Of a stretch of 12,203 nt of DNA, positions 1 through 7,319 are shown piece by piece (within the stretch, counting starts at the first letter, position 1; each line of letters opens with the position of its first letter). Origin of the DNA: a bacterium UBP3_UBA6266 (GTDB lineage Bacteria; Auribacterota; UBA6266); NCBI GenBank assembly GCA_002440765.1, contig DJVC01000126.1, positions 1-12,203 on the forward strand. Reading direction: 5' to 3'. Below the pieces are notes generated by a model, which was not told where the DNA came from, ran no database searches, and saw nothing but the letters and a program-made list of their open reading frames with translations. The position numbers and the translations under genes were made by a program.

Positions 1-471
1 AATTACGGCCCCTTCCAGTACCCTGAAAAAATAATCCCGCTTTTTGTCACAAATGCCATTGAAAACATGGAACTGCCCCTTTATGGCGACGGGTTAAATG
101 TCAGAGATTGGCTTTATGTGGAAGACCATTGCGCCGCCATTCTTTTTCTTGTCAAAAAAGGTGTTGACGGAGAAGTTTATAATATAGCGGGAGGCAATGA
201 AATCACGAATATGGAGCTTACACGAAACATATTGAAGATACTGGGCAAAAGCGAGTCTCTGATTAAAAAAGTCAAAGATCGTGAAGGGCATGACAGAAGG
301 TATTCCCTCAATATTTCTAAGATTAAAAACCTGGGTTGGAAACCTGCCGCTGAATTTGCAAAGGGACTTGAATTAACGGTTAAATGGTATATCGAGAATA
401 CAGATTGGTGGAAAAAGATAAAGTCCGGTGATTATCTCGAATATTACAAGAAACAGTATTTACACCGATAA
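1..471 (+). CDS. rfbB: dTDP-glucose 4,6-dehydratase, C-terminal part (5' end outside window)
   Basis: This is the C-terminal 156 residues of RmlB/RfbB, which converts dTDP-glucose to dTDP-4-keto-6-deoxyglucose, the second step of dTDP-L-rhamnose synthesis in the cytoplasm. The reading frame is open from base 1 and starts with NYGP, the usual family motif after the catalytic domain. It continues with PEKIIPLF, then the very characteristic GDGLNVRDWLYVEDHC near residues 28-43, YNIAGG, and DREGHDRRYSLNISKI followed by LGWKP. These identify RmlB rather than another extended SDR epimerase. The Rossmann nucleotide-binding region and the catalytic Tyr/Lys would lie upstream, so catalytic competence cannot be judged here. 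An ATG at position 67 is internal, because the family homology extends upstream of it. The stop is TAA at 469-471, 23 bases before rfbD, which fits a shared rhamnose operon. Seen: motifs and frame. Known: family reaction. Inferred: that the missing N-terminus is intact. Confidence 0.93.
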   Translation, partial: NYGPFQYPEKIIPLFVTNAIENMELPLYGDGLNVRDWLYVEDHCAAILFLVKKGVDGEVYNIAGGNEITNMELTRNILKILGKSESLIKKVKDREGHDRRYSLNISKIKNLGWKPAAEFAKGLELTVKWYIENTDWWKKIKSGDYLEYYKKQYLHR

Positions 472-494
472 TATTTCACTCCACATAAAATAAA

Positions 495-1346
495 ATGCCT
501 GACAAAAAAAAGATAATAATACTTGGTGCTAACGGGATGTTGGGGAAGGCGGCCTGCCGGCTTTTCTCAGGGCATTACAATATATTCCCGTTTGATTTAA
601 ATGATTTCGATATAAGGGACGCCGGCGCGCTGCGGCGCCATATATCAGATATAAAGCCATATTTAACGCTGAACTGCGCCGCGTATACGGATGTGGACGG
701 CTGCGAGGAAAAAAGTGAACTCGCTTTTGAAGTGAACGGCCGCGCTCCCGGTCTGATAGCCGCCGTATGCAGGGAATTTTCGGTGTATTTCATCCACTTC
801 AGCACGGATTATATTTTTAACGGCGAAAAAACTTCCGAGTATACCGAAGAAGACAAGCCGCAGCCCCTGAGCGTTTACGGCCAAAGCAAGCTTGAAGGGG
901 AGAAAAGAATAATGTTATCGGGCGGAAATAATTTAATTGTCAGGACATCCTGGCTGTACGGGCCTTTCGGGAAAAATTTTGTTTCCAGTATTATAGCTGC
1001 CGCGAAAGATAAAAGAGAAATAAGTGTTGTAAACGACCAGACCGGACGGCCGACATTCACATATGACCTGCTTGATTGCGCCGGATGGCTGATAGACAGA
1101 AAGATTACCGGTATTATACACGCCTGTAATTCCGGAACCTGTTCCTGGTTTGATTTTGCCGAATCTATCATAAAGATTAAAGGTATACCTGCAAAAATCA
1201 AGGCTATAAAATCAGATGAATTGAGGCGTCCTGCGAAGAGACCTGAAAATTCTGTCTTGTCCGTAAACAAACTTGTTTCCCTGGGCTATAAAGAAATAAG
1301 GCCGTGGAATGATGCTTTAAAAACATATATTGAAGAATATTTATGA
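495..1346 (+). CDS. rfbD: dTDP-4-dehydrorhamnose reductase
   Basis: This 283-residue protein is RmlD/RfbD, the last enzyme of the dTDP-L-rhamnose pathway, which reduces dTDP-4-keto-L-rhamnose with NAD(P)H in the cytoplasm. The N-terminal Rossmann motif GANGMLG (residues 11-17) follows a hydrophobic beta strand. It is followed by NCAAYTDVD (60-68), the STDYIFNG segment with the catalytic Thr (103-110), and the Tyr-x3-Lys pair Y128/K132 (YGQSK). RTSWLYG (150-156), NDQTGRPT (180-187) and the C-terminal substrate loop RRPAKRPENS (244-253) complete the family pattern. Length is normal for RmlD. There is no clear Shine-Dalgarno sequence before ATG 495, but this start places the glycine motif where expected and no better start is nearby. 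It lies 23 bases after rfbB and overlaps the next gene by 4 bases (ATGA). rmlA and rmlC are not in the window and may lie upstream. Confidence 0.96.
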   Translation: MPDKKKIIILGANGMLGKAACRLFSGHYNIFPFDLNDFDIRDAGALRRHISDIKPYLTLNCAAYTDVDGCEEKSELAFEVNGRAPGLIAAVCREFSVYFIHFSTDYIFNGEKTSEYTEEDKPQPLSVYGQSKLEGEKRIMLSGGNNLIVRTSWLYGPFGKNFVSSIIAAAKDKREISVVNDQTGRPTFTYDLLDCAGWLIDRKITGIIHACNSGTCSWFDFAESIIKIKGIPAKIKAIKSDELRRPAKRPENSVLSVNKLVSLGYKEIRPWNDALKTYIEEYL

Positions 1347-2467
1347 AAATACTGATTGTAACCGGGATTTATCCTCCGGATATAGGCGGCCCCGCCATGT
1401 ATTGTTACATGCTGAGGGAAAAACTGGGGAAGCTGGGTTGTGATGTTAAAATCATAACTTTCAGCGATACCGTGAGCAGGGCGGATAAAAATGTTGTTAC
1501 TATTTCCCGCAACGGCAACTGGCTTCTCAGGCAGATATTGTGTATCATAAAAATAATTTTCCATGGTATAAGATCGGACGTGATTTATGCCAATGGATTG
1601 GAACTGCCCGTTTTTATAGCATCTTTCTTTTTGTTTAATAAGAGGCGAATCGCAAAAATTACCAAGGATTTTGCGTGGGAATATGCTCAAAGGCATTCTA
1701 TCATCCAGGCAAATTTCGATGATTTCCAATATCTTAAAACATCAGGCCTGCTGTCTTTCCTGAAAAACATACAGATCCTTTCCGCCAAAAAAATGGATTC
1801 AGTCGTAGTTCCCAGCGACTATTTAAAAAATATTGTGGAAGAGTGGGGGATTGGCAGAAACAGAATAGTCCGTATAAAAAACGCTTATTCTCCCCCTGAA
1901 TTCAAGGTTGGTCCGGATGAAAGCCCTTCCGCCGCCGGCTCAATACAATTACTGACCGCCGGCAGATTTGTTCCCTGGAAAAACATAGATAAAATAATCA
2001 ATTGTTTTTCTAATCTGCCGCAGGAATACAGGCTTGCAATAGTCGGTGAGGGACCGCTGAAAGAATATCTCCAGAATGTAATTTCGTCTTTAAATCTGTG
2101 GGACAGAATAAACCATTTCGGGTATCTTCAGAATGATGATTTATTCAAATTGATGTTAAAATCCGATTGTTTCCTGTTATACAGTTCTTATGAAGGATTA
2201 TCCCACGTTCTAATAGAGTCGCAATTTGCCGGGCTTCCTTCCGTAGTCACAGATGTAGGCGGGAACAGGGAAATCATCAGCGACGGTGAAAACGGCTTTT
2301 TAATAAAAAATATGGATCCATCCGATTTTGCCGAAAAAATTACGCAGATATGCAAGATGCCTACGCTTAAACGCGAGATGAAAATGAACTGCATTAAAAA
2401 ATCGAGGGAATATTCCTGGGAATCTCATGTGACCGAACTTATAAGGCTGTTTAAAAATGAAGATTAA
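1343..2467 (+). CDS. GT4-family glycosyltransferase (first of four)
   Basis: This is a 374-residue retaining glycosyltransferase of the GT4 family (GT-B fold). Such enzymes transfer a sugar from a nucleotide donor to a growing lipid-linked glycan at the cytoplasmic face of the membrane. The N-terminal domain opens with GIYPPDIGGPAMY (residues 8-20), the glycine-rich loop typical of the family. The C-terminal donor domain has AGRFVPWKN (206-214), VGEGPLKEYL (234-243) and the E-x7-E motif EGLSHVLIE (E284 and E292), then DVGGNREII and DGENGFLI. Donor and acceptor cannot be read from sequence. Its position directly after rfbD makes a rhamnosyl or neighbouring-sugar transferase plausible, but that is inference. 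The start overlaps the rfbD stop by 4 bases (ATGA), which indicates translational coupling; the upstream Shine-Dalgarno match is weak. The 3' end overlaps the radical SAM gene by 11 bases. Confidence 0.93.
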   Translation: MKILIVTGIYPPDIGGPAMYCYMLREKLGKLGCDVKIITFSDTVSRADKNVVTISRNGNWLLRQILCIIKIIFHGIRSDVIYANGLELPVFIASFFLFNKRRIAKITKDFAWEYAQRHSIIQANFDDFQYLKTSGLLSFLKNIQILSAKKMDSVVVPSDYLKNIVEEWGIGRNRIVRIKNAYSPPEFKVGPDESPSAAGSIQLLTAGRFVPWKNIDKIINCFSNLPQEYRLAIVGEGPLKEYLQNVISSLNLWDRINHFGYLQNDDLFKLMLKSDCFLLYSSYEGLSHVLIESQFAGLPSVVTDVGGNREIISDGENGFLIKNMDPSDFAEKITQICKMPTLKREMKMNCIKKSREYSWESHVTELIRLFKNED

Positions 2468-3512
2468 AGATTATATAAAAATATTATCCTTAAGTTATAA
2501 AAATAAAGGGTTTAAAGGCATTTTTAATTTGGTAAAAGTATTTTCTGACCTTCTTTTCGAACCGGAAACCGTGTCTTCCCGTATAACGTCCGCAAAAATA
2601 GAAATAACTACAAGATGCAACCTGAAATGCCGCTTTTGCGACAATACCGTAAGCAGCCGCAAGAAAACCGATATGCAAATACACGAATTTCTGCAAATAC
2701 TGAAAAAAATGTCCTTTTTATCCAAAATATCGCTTTCGGGCGTGGGTGAGCCGTTTCTTAACCCGAATATATTCCGGTTTATCAAACTGGCAAAAGAGAG
2801 GCATATTTTTATCGGGACATTTACGAATGCGACGTTATTGTCCGAAGATAAAATCGACAGACTAATCCAATCGGATATCGATTGGTTGAATATATCCCTG
2901 GACGGCGCGATGAAGGAAACGTATGAAAACATAAGGCGCGGGGCCGTATTTGAAAATGTCATATCGAATATCGGGATATTTCAGGACAGAAATATCCGAA
3001 ACGGGGAGAAAATCGACGTTGCCCTCTGGATGGTTTTAACAAAGTCTAATATCGGAGAACTGCCGCGGATGATACCCCTGCTGAAATCCCTGAAAATAAA
3101 GAAACTTAATATCCAGTCGCTTCATCCGTGGGGAAAAGATTACTGGAAAAAAGAACTCGGGGATTATCAGGTGGAATATGATAATAAAGGTGATTTTTTA
3201 TCTGAGACAGCGGAAACGGCCAAAAAAGAGGGTATTCTGTTAAATTACTCTACCTCCGGGTGCAAATCAAATAAAAGAAGGACATGCAATTGGCCGTGGA
3301 GGTCCTGCAACATTACTGTTGACGGATTTATCACTCCCTGCTGTATGAACGGCAGCGACCCGGAGATAATCAATTTCGGGAATATCTATAAAGAGTCATT
3401 TGAGGAAATATGGAATTCGCGGGATTACCGGTTTTTCAGGAAACAGCTGAAAAGCAGTTCTATGCCGGATATTTGCAGAGGATGTCCAGGTTATTTCTAT
3501 GTTGGATTCTAA
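2457..3512 (+). CDS. Radical SAM/SPASM domain protein in a glycan cluster
   Basis: This 351-residue protein belongs to the radical SAM superfamily. TRCNLKCRFC carries the CxxxCxxC [4Fe-4S] ligands (C54, C58, C61). SGVGEPFLNP (94-103) matches the GGEP region that contacts SAM, and LNISLDG (144-150) is a typical later core strand. The C-terminus resembles a SPASM domain: C269, C277 and C284, then ITVDGFITPCC (C295, C296), FGNIYKESFEEIW (307-319) and a final CRGC (C340, C343). These can hold one or two auxiliary iron-sulfur clusters. About 45 residues precede the core and are basic with amphipathic character (residues 1-35), perhaps a membrane contact. The family covers peptide maturases, sulfatase-maturing enzymes and sugar or aminoglycoside dehydrogenases and epimerases. 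No precursor peptide or sulfatase is visible here, so a sugar or lipid-linked glycan substrate is possible but unproven. It overlaps both neighbours (11 and 14 bases). Confidence 0.9.
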   Translation: MKIKDYIKILSLSYKNKGFKGIFNLVKVFSDLLFEPETVSSRITSAKIEITTRCNLKCRFCDNTVSSRKKTDMQIHEFLQILKKMSFLSKISLSGVGEPFLNPNIFRFIKLAKERHIFIGTFTNATLLSEDKIDRLIQSDIDWLNISLDGAMKETYENIRRGAVFENVISNIGIFQDRNIRNGEKIDVALWMVLTKSNIGELPRMIPLLKSLKIKKLNIQSLHPWGKDYWKKELGDYQVEYDNKGDFLSETAETAKKEGILLNYSTSGCKSNKRRTCNWPWRSCNITVDGFITPCCMNGSDPEIINFGNIYKESFEEIWNSRDYRFFRKQLKSSSMPDICRGCPGYFYVGF

Positions 3513-5499
3513 AAAAACATATGCGTTATTTTTTTTCGCGGCGTTAATATTTTTTGTTTTGTCATCCCGTCCCGCGGTAGATTTAAATTTTCCTCCCTTA
3601 AATCTGCTTAGAATAATTTCAGGATTTCTAACCTGTTTTTTCAGCGCCGGTTTCCTGTTTTCGGTTATGGTATTTAAGAAATACGGGAAAACTCCGCAAA
3701 TGCCTTTTATAATTATCGCCGGTATATTTCTGAGCCTTTTACTCACATATCCGGCGGCAATAATAAATATTCTGATTGAAGGGCAGAAAAATTACTACCA
3801 GTACCGCCTCCAGAGAATATCGGGTTTGTACTTTTTAATCGTAAGTCTGCTGACTTTTATCAACATCAGGTACAGGAAAAAAATTAGATTGGAAAAGTAT
3901 CAGGATAGCGCAAAGCTTATCCTTGTTTTAACGCTGATTATCCTGGTTTTAAGCGGTTTTATGGTCTTTTACGGTATTAACACACATGATCTGTGCGGAG
4001 ACGAAATCAATATAGGTATGAGATCGTACGATCTGGTGGACGGGAATGTAGCAAGAAGGAAAGCCTTTTTTCTGTCGACGGTAAGCCATTCTCCTTTGAT
4101 AAACACAACCGGTTTTGTTTCGATGCAGATACTTCAGCCGTTTGGGTTTTATGAACTCGAAGACTGGATGTTCCGCTTTTTTCCCGCGCTGGTTTCTGTA
4201 ATGACGGTTGTCTGTCTTTTTTTCATATTATACCCCGAATACGGAATACTGCCTGCTTTTGCCGCAGCGCTCCTGCTGTCAGTTTCGAATTATCATGTCT
4301 GGATGGGACGGATATTCCTGAGGGAAGGGCTGATGACTTTTATGCTGTCCTTCGGTGTGTTGTCGGCTTTCAGAATTAAAGACAATGATTTATACCTGTT
4401 TTTCTGCGCCCTGGCGCTGGGCGCGGCCTTTATGGTAAAGTTCACAGCGGCTTTTTTTGTCATTCCGTTTATCATATATGTATACTTCCGGAAAAAAGAA
4501 GCTCTCATCAATTTTATTTTAATCTTTTTTGCTGTTTGTCTTCCCGTAATACTCTTCAATGCCGTTGCTTATATCACGACGGGTTATATGGACCAGCCGT
4601 TCGGAAAATTGTTTAACATGTTCGGAGGCAATGCAAAAGGCACAATGATTACCCATGATAATATGTATACCCGTCTTGTCAGTCCGTTCGACGGAATTAA
4701 ACATTGTCTGATGATATTGCTTGATCAATCGGGGATAGCGCTGTTTTTGCTGATATTGATATCAGTTTTTTTCAGCGCGCTTAAGTGCTTCAAGGAAAAA
4801 AGCAGAGATATCCTGCTTGTCTTATTGATAATATCCATTCCAATGTTGTTATTTGTGGTGAATGGGGTAAGAGCCTATTATTTATACCCTGTATTCTTTT
4901 TCATGATTATGGCGACCGGATTCTTTATAAAACACATGGTAAATAAACAGTTGAAATATCTATACCTTTTCTTTATTGGTTTTATCATGCTAAACTCTGT
5001 TTTTATCGTAATCAACACCCATTACAGAAAATTTATCGGTTATAAGCCCGTATACAGGCCTGATTTCGTGACCGTAGATGAATGGCCCGATATTAATCTT
5101 CTTAACCCTGTTTCGTATACGACGCTTTTATGGGTTAAGTCAGGCAACATGAAAATTATCAGGGAATATATACGTAAGAATATAAGTGATGATGATTTAG
5201 TGGTGGTTGATGATAATATTTATGTATTAGACTATTGCTGGTATATCAAGGAAAAAGCGCTGATGCTTGATGATAAGGGCTATCTGGGTTACAGAAAAGA
5301 CTATCACACCGATAAAATATACGGGCAACCGGCGATTATCTGGCAGTCGAAATATTCTTTATATAAAAACAGTAAATTCGATAATATATACTTTATTACC
5401 GGGCAAGCCGCTGACTTGCCGAATTATGAAAAAGTCCTTGAATTATCCGGAAGATACCGCTCTCCGGAGTACTTTATCTACAGGGTAAATAATATATAA
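3499..5499 (+). CDS. GT39/GT83-like polytopic membrane glycosyltransferase
   Basis: This is a 666-residue integral membrane protein of the GT-C type, resembling GT39 protein mannosyltransferases and ArnT-like enzymes. These use polyprenyl-phosphate sugars on the outer face of the cytoplasmic membrane. About five hydrophobic helices (near 7-22, 36-58, 69-92, 108-123, 138-159) precede a first large loop containing CGDEI with the acidic pair D168/E169, the expected catalytic position. HSPL (197-200) and RFFPALVS (226-233) follow as in the family. RIFLREGLM (271-279) matches the conserved helix after the second loop. Further helices lie near 298-330, 336-360, 412-428, 438-454, 458-476 and 486-506. 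Residues 510-666 look soluble and probably face the periplasm. The acidic pair normally lies just after the first helix, so the four helices before it are an N-terminal extension. The start overlaps the radical SAM gene by 14 bases. Donor and acceptor are unknown; a polymerase role is less likely. Confidence 0.87.
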   Translation: MLDSKKTYALFFFAALIFFVLSSRPAVDLNFPPLNLLRIISGFLTCFFSAGFLFSVMVFKKYGKTPQMPFIIIAGIFLSLLLTYPAAIINILIEGQKNYYQYRLQRISGLYFLIVSLLTFINIRYRKKIRLEKYQDSAKLILVLTLIILVLSGFMVFYGINTHDLCGDEINIGMRSYDLVDGNVARRKAFFLSTVSHSPLINTTGFVSMQILQPFGFYELEDWMFRFFPALVSVMTVVCLFFILYPEYGILPAFAAALLLSVSNYHVWMGRIFLREGLMTFMLSFGVLSAFRIKDNDLYLFFCALALGAAFMVKFTAAFFVIPFIIYVYFRKKEALINFILIFFAVCLPVILFNAVAYITTGYMDQPFGKLFNMFGGNAKGTMITHDNMYTRLVSPFDGIKHCLMILLDQSGIALFLLILISVFFSALKCFKEKSRDILLVLLIISIPMLLFVVNGVRAYYLYPVFFFMIMATGFFIKHMVNKQLKYLYLFFIGFIMLNSVFIVINTHYRKFIGYKPVYRPDFVTVDEWPDINLLNPVSYTTLLWVKSGNMKIIREYIRKNISDDDLVVVDDNIYVLDYCWYIKEKALMLDDKGYLGYRKDYHTDKIYGQPAIIWQSKYSLYKNSKFDNIYFITGQAADLPNYEKVLELSGRYRSPEYFIYRVNNI

Positions 5500-5510
5500 A
5501 CAGGTTTGTT

Positions 5511-6677
5511 ATGGATGCTGAGGAAATTAAAGTTTTAATGATAAGTCTGGACGAACAACTTCTCGGCGGTAAAACGGGAGGTGACGCTTATGAAAGGCAT
5601 GCGGATTTTTCAGCAAAAATCAGGAGCACTGATATTGTCGTGCTTGGAAAGACCAAGTCCGATTTATTAAAACAGGGCAACATGACCGTAAAGGGAACAG
5701 GGAAGAAGTGTCTGCTAAAAAGATTTTATACAGGTTATGGGATTGCAAAAGAGTTTGCCCGAAAAAACAGATATTCGCTGGTGACGACACAGGATCCTTT
5801 CCTGACAGGGCTGATAGGGTATATGATTTCAAGGAAGTTTAATATTCCCCTTAACATACAACTGCACGCCGATTTCCTGGACAACCGTTATTGGATGAAC
5901 GAAAATAAAATAAACATATTATTAAATATATTTGCGAAATATATTATAAAAAAAGCGGATACGGTAAGGGTTGTAAGTTCGAGGATGTTTAATAAACTTG
6001 TCTCTTCCGGTTTTAAGAAAGACGACATATTTTTTATTCCGACAGGATGCGGGATACCGGTAAATAAATTTTTTTCCGGAGAGAAATATCATGCAAGAGA
6101 GGAACTTAACCTCCCGCGGGATAAAAAAATAATATTGTTCATAGGCAGGCTGGTGAAGCAGAAATCCTTATACGACTTTATCGATACCGCCAATGCGGTT
6201 ATTAAACGATTCAAAGACGTTCTGTTCCTTATCGTAGGCGGAGGCGGTGAATGTTCTGCCCTCAAAAACTACACCAGCAAACTGAATCTCAGCTCTTCGG
6301 TTTTATTCATTGATGAAGTCCCGTATGATGTGGCAGTCAAATATTACCGGGCTTCCGATGTGTTTTTATTGACATCCGGGTACGAAGGGACAGCAAGGGT
6401 GCTGGAAGAAGCCGCGGCCTCGTCATTGCCTATAGTAACAACCGATGTAAGCGGGGCCGAAGATGTTGTCAAGGATGGGTATAACGGGTATGTTATCCCG
6501 ATAGGGGAGAAAGCCCCGCTGGCGGAAAAACTTGAACTTTTGCTAAAACACCCGGATGAAATGGAGCGTATGGGCAGGCAGGGAAAATTGATTGCAGAAA
6601 AATATTATGACAGGGAAAAAAACATCAAAAGGCTTATTGATATGTGGGTTGTTGCTTCGCAAAAAACAGTGAGGTGA
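5511..6677 (+). CDS. GT4-family glycosyltransferase (second)
   Basis: This is a 388-residue GT-B glycosyltransferase of family GT4, expected to act at the cytoplasmic side of the membrane on a lipid-linked glycan. The N-terminal domain includes VTTQDPFLTG (91-100), typical of one GT4 branch, and QLHADF (117-122) with the histidine often found near the acceptor site. The donor domain shows FIGRLVKQKSL (210-220), VGGGGE (242-247), DVFLLTSGYEGTARVLEE with the E-x7-E pair E292/E300, TTDVSGAEDVV and DGYNGYVI. Length is normal. Here there is an 11-base gap after the GT39-like gene, one of only a few true gaps in the operon. An AGG-containing segment (CAGG) lies 6-10 bases upstream of the ATG and could serve as ribosome binding site. 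The stop codon TGA at 6675-6677 forms part of the strong ribosome binding site of the following methyltransferase. Sugar specificity cannot be inferred. Confidence 0.93.
   Translation: MDAEEIKVLMISLDEQLLGGKTGGDAYERHADFSAKIRSTDIVVLGKTKSDLLKQGNMTVKGTGKKCLLKRFYTGYGIAKEFARKNRYSLVTTQDPFLTGLIGYMISRKFNIPLNIQLHADFLDNRYWMNENKINILLNIFAKYIIKKADTVRVVSSRMFNKLVSSGFKKDDIFFIPTGCGIPVNKFFSGEKYHAREELNLPRDKKIILFIGRLVKQKSLYDFIDTANAVIKRFKDVLFLIVGGGGECSALKNYTSKLNLSSSVLFIDEVPYDVAVKYYRASDVFLLTSGYEGTARVLEEAAASSLPIVTTDVSGAEDVVKDGYNGYVIPIGEKAPLAEKLELLLKHPDEMERMGRQGKLIAEKYYDREKNIKRLIDMWVVASQKTVR
6671..6677 (+). promoter_or_regulatory. Strong Shine-Dalgarno sequence (GAGGTGA) for the ATT-start methyltransferase
   Basis: GAGGTGA is the best ribosome-binding match that I noticed in the window. 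Its last three bases are the TGA stop of the preceding GT4 gene. It lies 6 bases before an ATT at 6684 and 3 bases before an ATT at 6681. No ATG, GTG or TTG in the methyltransferase frame occurs between this site and 6792. The site therefore supports initiation at an ATT codon, with termination and re-initiation coupled. That it works as such is inferred from position only. Confidence 0.7.
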
Positions 6678-6683
6678 AATATT

Positions 6684-7319
6684 ATTACTTCGGGCAAAAA
6701 CAAAATTGTATTTTCCAGATACCTTAAAAAGACAATAGAGGGTGCGTATAATATTCTTGATATAGGCACATCACAGCGCTTTAACAAGGAGTTGAGAGAC
6801 TACGAGACATGGTTTGCCGGCAGGAATTACATAGCTACCGGGTATAATCCCCGAATGATTTACGGAAAATATAACTGTGACAGGTCCGAGGATATTCAGA
6901 AGATGAGTTTTTCCGACGGATATTTTGATGCTGTCATATGCATACAGGTCCTTGAGCATGTTGAAAACCCCCTTCTTGCGGCAAAAGAGATTATAAGAGT
7001 TCTGAAACCGGGAGGCAGTCTCCTTGTAACAGTTCCTTTCCTTGCTTTTTATCATGGAAAAAAATGCCGGAATCATGCCCCGGACCACGAAAGTTATCCC
7101 GATTTATGGAGGTTTACATACCAGGGACTTGAGCAGCTTTTCCGGGACATTACGCATGTGGAAACAGCATCTTTATCCGGACCAATCGAAACCAGATTAA
7201 GTTTTATATTGCCCGATTGGCTGCTAAACTTTAAATTTGTCAGAGGATTGATTGATATAGTTGACCATCCTCAAAAGGTCCGGTCAACAAAAAGATACCT
7301 TTTATACGGGGTTAAATGA
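6684..7319 (+). CDS. Class I SAM-dependent methyltransferase with probable ATT start
   Basis: This is a Methyltransf_11-like Rossmann methyltransferase, about 211 residues if started at ATT 6684. It probably O-methylates a sugar or glycan chain in the cytoplasm. A TTG at 6792 also opens the frame, but starting there removes motif I, ILDIGTS (residues 24-30), which is encoded in frame upstream. The frame stays open back to the previous gene's TGA and contains no ATG, GTG or TTG; the only plausible initiator close to the GAGGTGA site is ATT (6684 or 6681). Later motifs are intact: FDAVICIQVLEHVENP (81-96), VLKPGGSLLVTVPF, and PDHESYPDLWRFT, a pattern common in polysaccharide-locus methyltransferases. 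Motif I lacks the usual GxG, and the second strand ends in GYNP (53-56) where an acidic ribose-binding residue is usual. It overlaps the next methyltransferase by 4 bases. A point mutation or sequencing error in an original ATG is the main alternative. Confidence 0.82.
   Translation: MTSGKNKIVFSRYLKKTIEGAYNILDIGTSQRFNKELRDYETWFAGRNYIATGYNPRMIYGKYNCDRSEDIQKMSFSDGYFDAVICIQVLEHVENPLLAAKEIIRVLKPGGSLLVTVPFLAFYHGKKCRNHAPDHESYPDLWRFTYQGLEQLFRDITHVETASLSGPIETRLSFILPDWLLNFKFVRGLIDIVDHPQKVRSTKRYLLYGVK

Noticed and set aside
500..509. Run of eight A residues near the rfbD start as a programmed slippage site
   Set aside because: It encodes the lysine run usual at this N-terminus, and the downstream frame is intact without slippage.
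620..641. GC-rich imperfect palindrome within rfbD
   Set aside because: It is explained by GC-rich Gly/Ala/Arg codons in the coding sequence and has no partner copy.
875..1270. Minus-strand frames of 100-155 codons opposite rfbD, the radical SAM gene and the first GT4 gene
   Set aside because: All lie opposite strongly supported genes, lack family motifs, and have no ribosome sites or independent context.
5402..5420. Inverted repeat GGCAAG / CTTGCC with a 7-base loop as a possible terminator
   Set aside because: It lies inside the end of the GT39-like coding sequence, has no T-run after it, and the operon continues without a promoter.
5267..5488. Plus-strand 73-codon frame inside the GT39-like gene
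   Set aside because: It lies wholly within a well-supported gene in another frame and shows no motif.
6675..6677. TGA between GT4 and methyltransferase as a recoded sense codon making a fusion
   Set aside because: TGA also ends rfbD and the first methyltransferase at expected lengths, and no gene has an internal TGA, so the code is standard.
6674..6727. 17-codon GTG frame ahead of the methyltransferase as a leader peptide
   Set aside because: It has no good ribosome site of its own and no distinctive composition. The in-frame ATT explanation accounts better for the strong site at 6671-6677.
6792..7319. 175-residue methyltransferase reading started at TTG 6792
   Set aside because: It omits the in-frame SAM-binding motif I encoded at 6753-6773, and no good ribosome site fits it as well as GAGGTGA at 6671.
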